Of a stretch of 64,000 nt of DNA, positions 63,619 through 64,000 are shown one piece after another (positions within the stretch are counted from its first letter, which is position 1; each line of letters starts with the position of its first letter). Under the pieces are notes generated by a model. It was not told the origin of the DNA and made no database searches. It saw nothing but the letters and a program-made list of their open reading frames with translations. The DNA is taken from assembly GCA_002363615.1 (NCBI GenBank), contig DEWK01000007.1, positions 1 through 64,000 of the forward strand. Direction: 5' to 3'. The stretch comes from Lachnospira sp. UBA3212 (lineage in GTDB: Bacteria > Bacillota > Clostridia > Lachnospirales > Lachnospiraceae). The translations under genes and the position numbers were made by a program.

Positions 63619-64000
63619 TACTTTCTTCTCCTTTTAATCCATACAAATAAACCATAAACAAGTACTAATACAGGAATTACGATGGCAACAAGAATGGTTA
63701 CTACTGCAATCTGTCTTGAGGTAAGTACAAGGTCTGCTGGATAAATTGACTTAATTGGAATATAAATATTTTGAGTATTTCCAGATGCCCAGTTAATAGC
63801 ATTGGAGAACAACTCGGCGTTAGCACCATTTACTTCCTCATCCATACCAGGATTTAACATGGCTGCAGAGGAAAAAATTGCAATATTGGTCTCCTTGTCA
63901 TCACTCACCTTGTCGGTTAAGGCAATTCCCACATTAAAGATTCCAGACTTATCGCTGTCGGTCTTTGACATGGTAGAGGAACCATTCTTCTTGAAATATG
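63618..64000 (-). CDS. GldG-like ABC exporter accessory protein, 3' part (partial)
   Basis: The frame stays open to the right edge of the window, so an upstream part is missing; a local ATG at 63971 is internal, not the start. The visible C-terminal part shows an extracellular domain end (ATNI-type strands, NPGMDEEVNGANAELF, NAINWASG) and one C-terminal membrane helix (about the last 35 residues) with a basic end KRRRK. This is the usual end of GldG-type proteins of ABC-2 exporters. It is translationally coupled to the DUF4340 gene. Confidence 0.8.
   Translation of the reverse strand, partial: YFKKNGSSTMSKTDSDKSGIFNVGIALTDKVSDDKETNIAIFSSAAMLNPGMDEEVNGANAELFSNAINWASGNTQNIYIPIKSIYPADLVLTSRQIAVVTILVAIVIPVLVLVYGLFVWIKRRRK

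Noticed and set aside
62098..64000. Gliding motility genes
   Set aside because: GldG/DUF4340-type exporters are common in non-gliding Firmicutes and no other gliding gene is here.
1..64000. CRISPR arrays, tRNA, rRNA, insertion sequences or prophage
   Set aside because: I saw no spaced direct repeats, no cloverleaf-like or rRNA sequence, and no transposase, integrase or phage structural gene.

Overview
The window reads as chromosomal DNA of a low-GC, Gram-positive anaerobe of the Clostridia, most likely a Lachnospiraceae member. Evidence: strong AAGGAGG-type ribosome binding sites, TTGACA/TATAAT promoters, glutamate racemase and SH3/Big2/FN3 autolysins, rubrerythrin, AddAB instead of RecBCD, B12 adenosyltransferase and a gut-type arabinosidase (GH127). 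There is no rRNA, tRNA, CRISPR array, insertion sequence, integrase or phage gene. No gene-free gap exceeds about 210 bases.

Layout. 1-8 kb: a secreted transglutaminase-like protein with a LexA-like operator, a polysaccharide-binding lipoprotein, and an operon of murI with two tandem glucosaminidase-type autolysins. 8-15.3 kb: thrC, the nadA-nadB-nadC operon for quinolinate-based NAD synthesis, and a PAS protein overlapping a GGDEF/EAL phosphodiesterase. 15.4-22.3 kb: an rRNA methyltransferase with cobO on the minus strand; a MoxR/DUF58 operon and a secreted Big2 protein on the plus strand. 22.3-27.6 kb: GH127 with a small partner, thyA-folA, and galK with face-to-face promoters. 27.6-33.5 kb: an RsmF-like methyltransferase and a second, complete MoxR/DUF58/transglutaminase operon. 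33.6-41 kb: argC, then a three-gene operon of an unusual translation GTPase, a GH43 lipoprotein and RecQ. 41-48.4 kb: rubrerythrin, a sugar-binding lipoprotein with a membrane diguanylate cyclase, EamA, radical SAM and a degenerate LDH-like protein, TrmO, and a DtxR/MntR-type regulator. 48.4-62 kb: a nearly gapless minus-strand run nadE-addB-addA-LD-carboxypeptidase-HPt-REC/EAL-ttcA. 62.1-64 kb: DUF4340 protein and the 3' end of a GldG-like gene, cut by the window edge.

The most unusual gene is the 888-residue protein at 38128-40794. It is an EF-G/TetM-like ribosomal GTPase followed by a complete YacP/Rae1-type NYN nuclease domain. Rae1 of Bacillus subtilis is known as a ribosome A-site mRNA endonuclease, so this chain joins an A-site-directed GTPase to an A-site nuclease fold; a translation-quality-control role is my inference. 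Other observations: a pseudoenzyme-like LDH, an HPt plus REC-EAL pair with a probably inactive EAL domain and no local kinase, a periplasmic binding protein paired with a diguanylate cyclase, a DtxR/MntR regulator with mixed metal ligands, and a LexA-like box on a transglutaminase gene. Cyclic di-GMP is a recurring theme (three proteins), as is cell-wall remodelling (two autolysins, MurI, LD-carboxypeptidase).

Starts were moved from the longest reading frame to an internal codon where a ribosome binding site or promoter position supported it; this is noted per gene. All functions are from reading motifs by eye; no database search was run.
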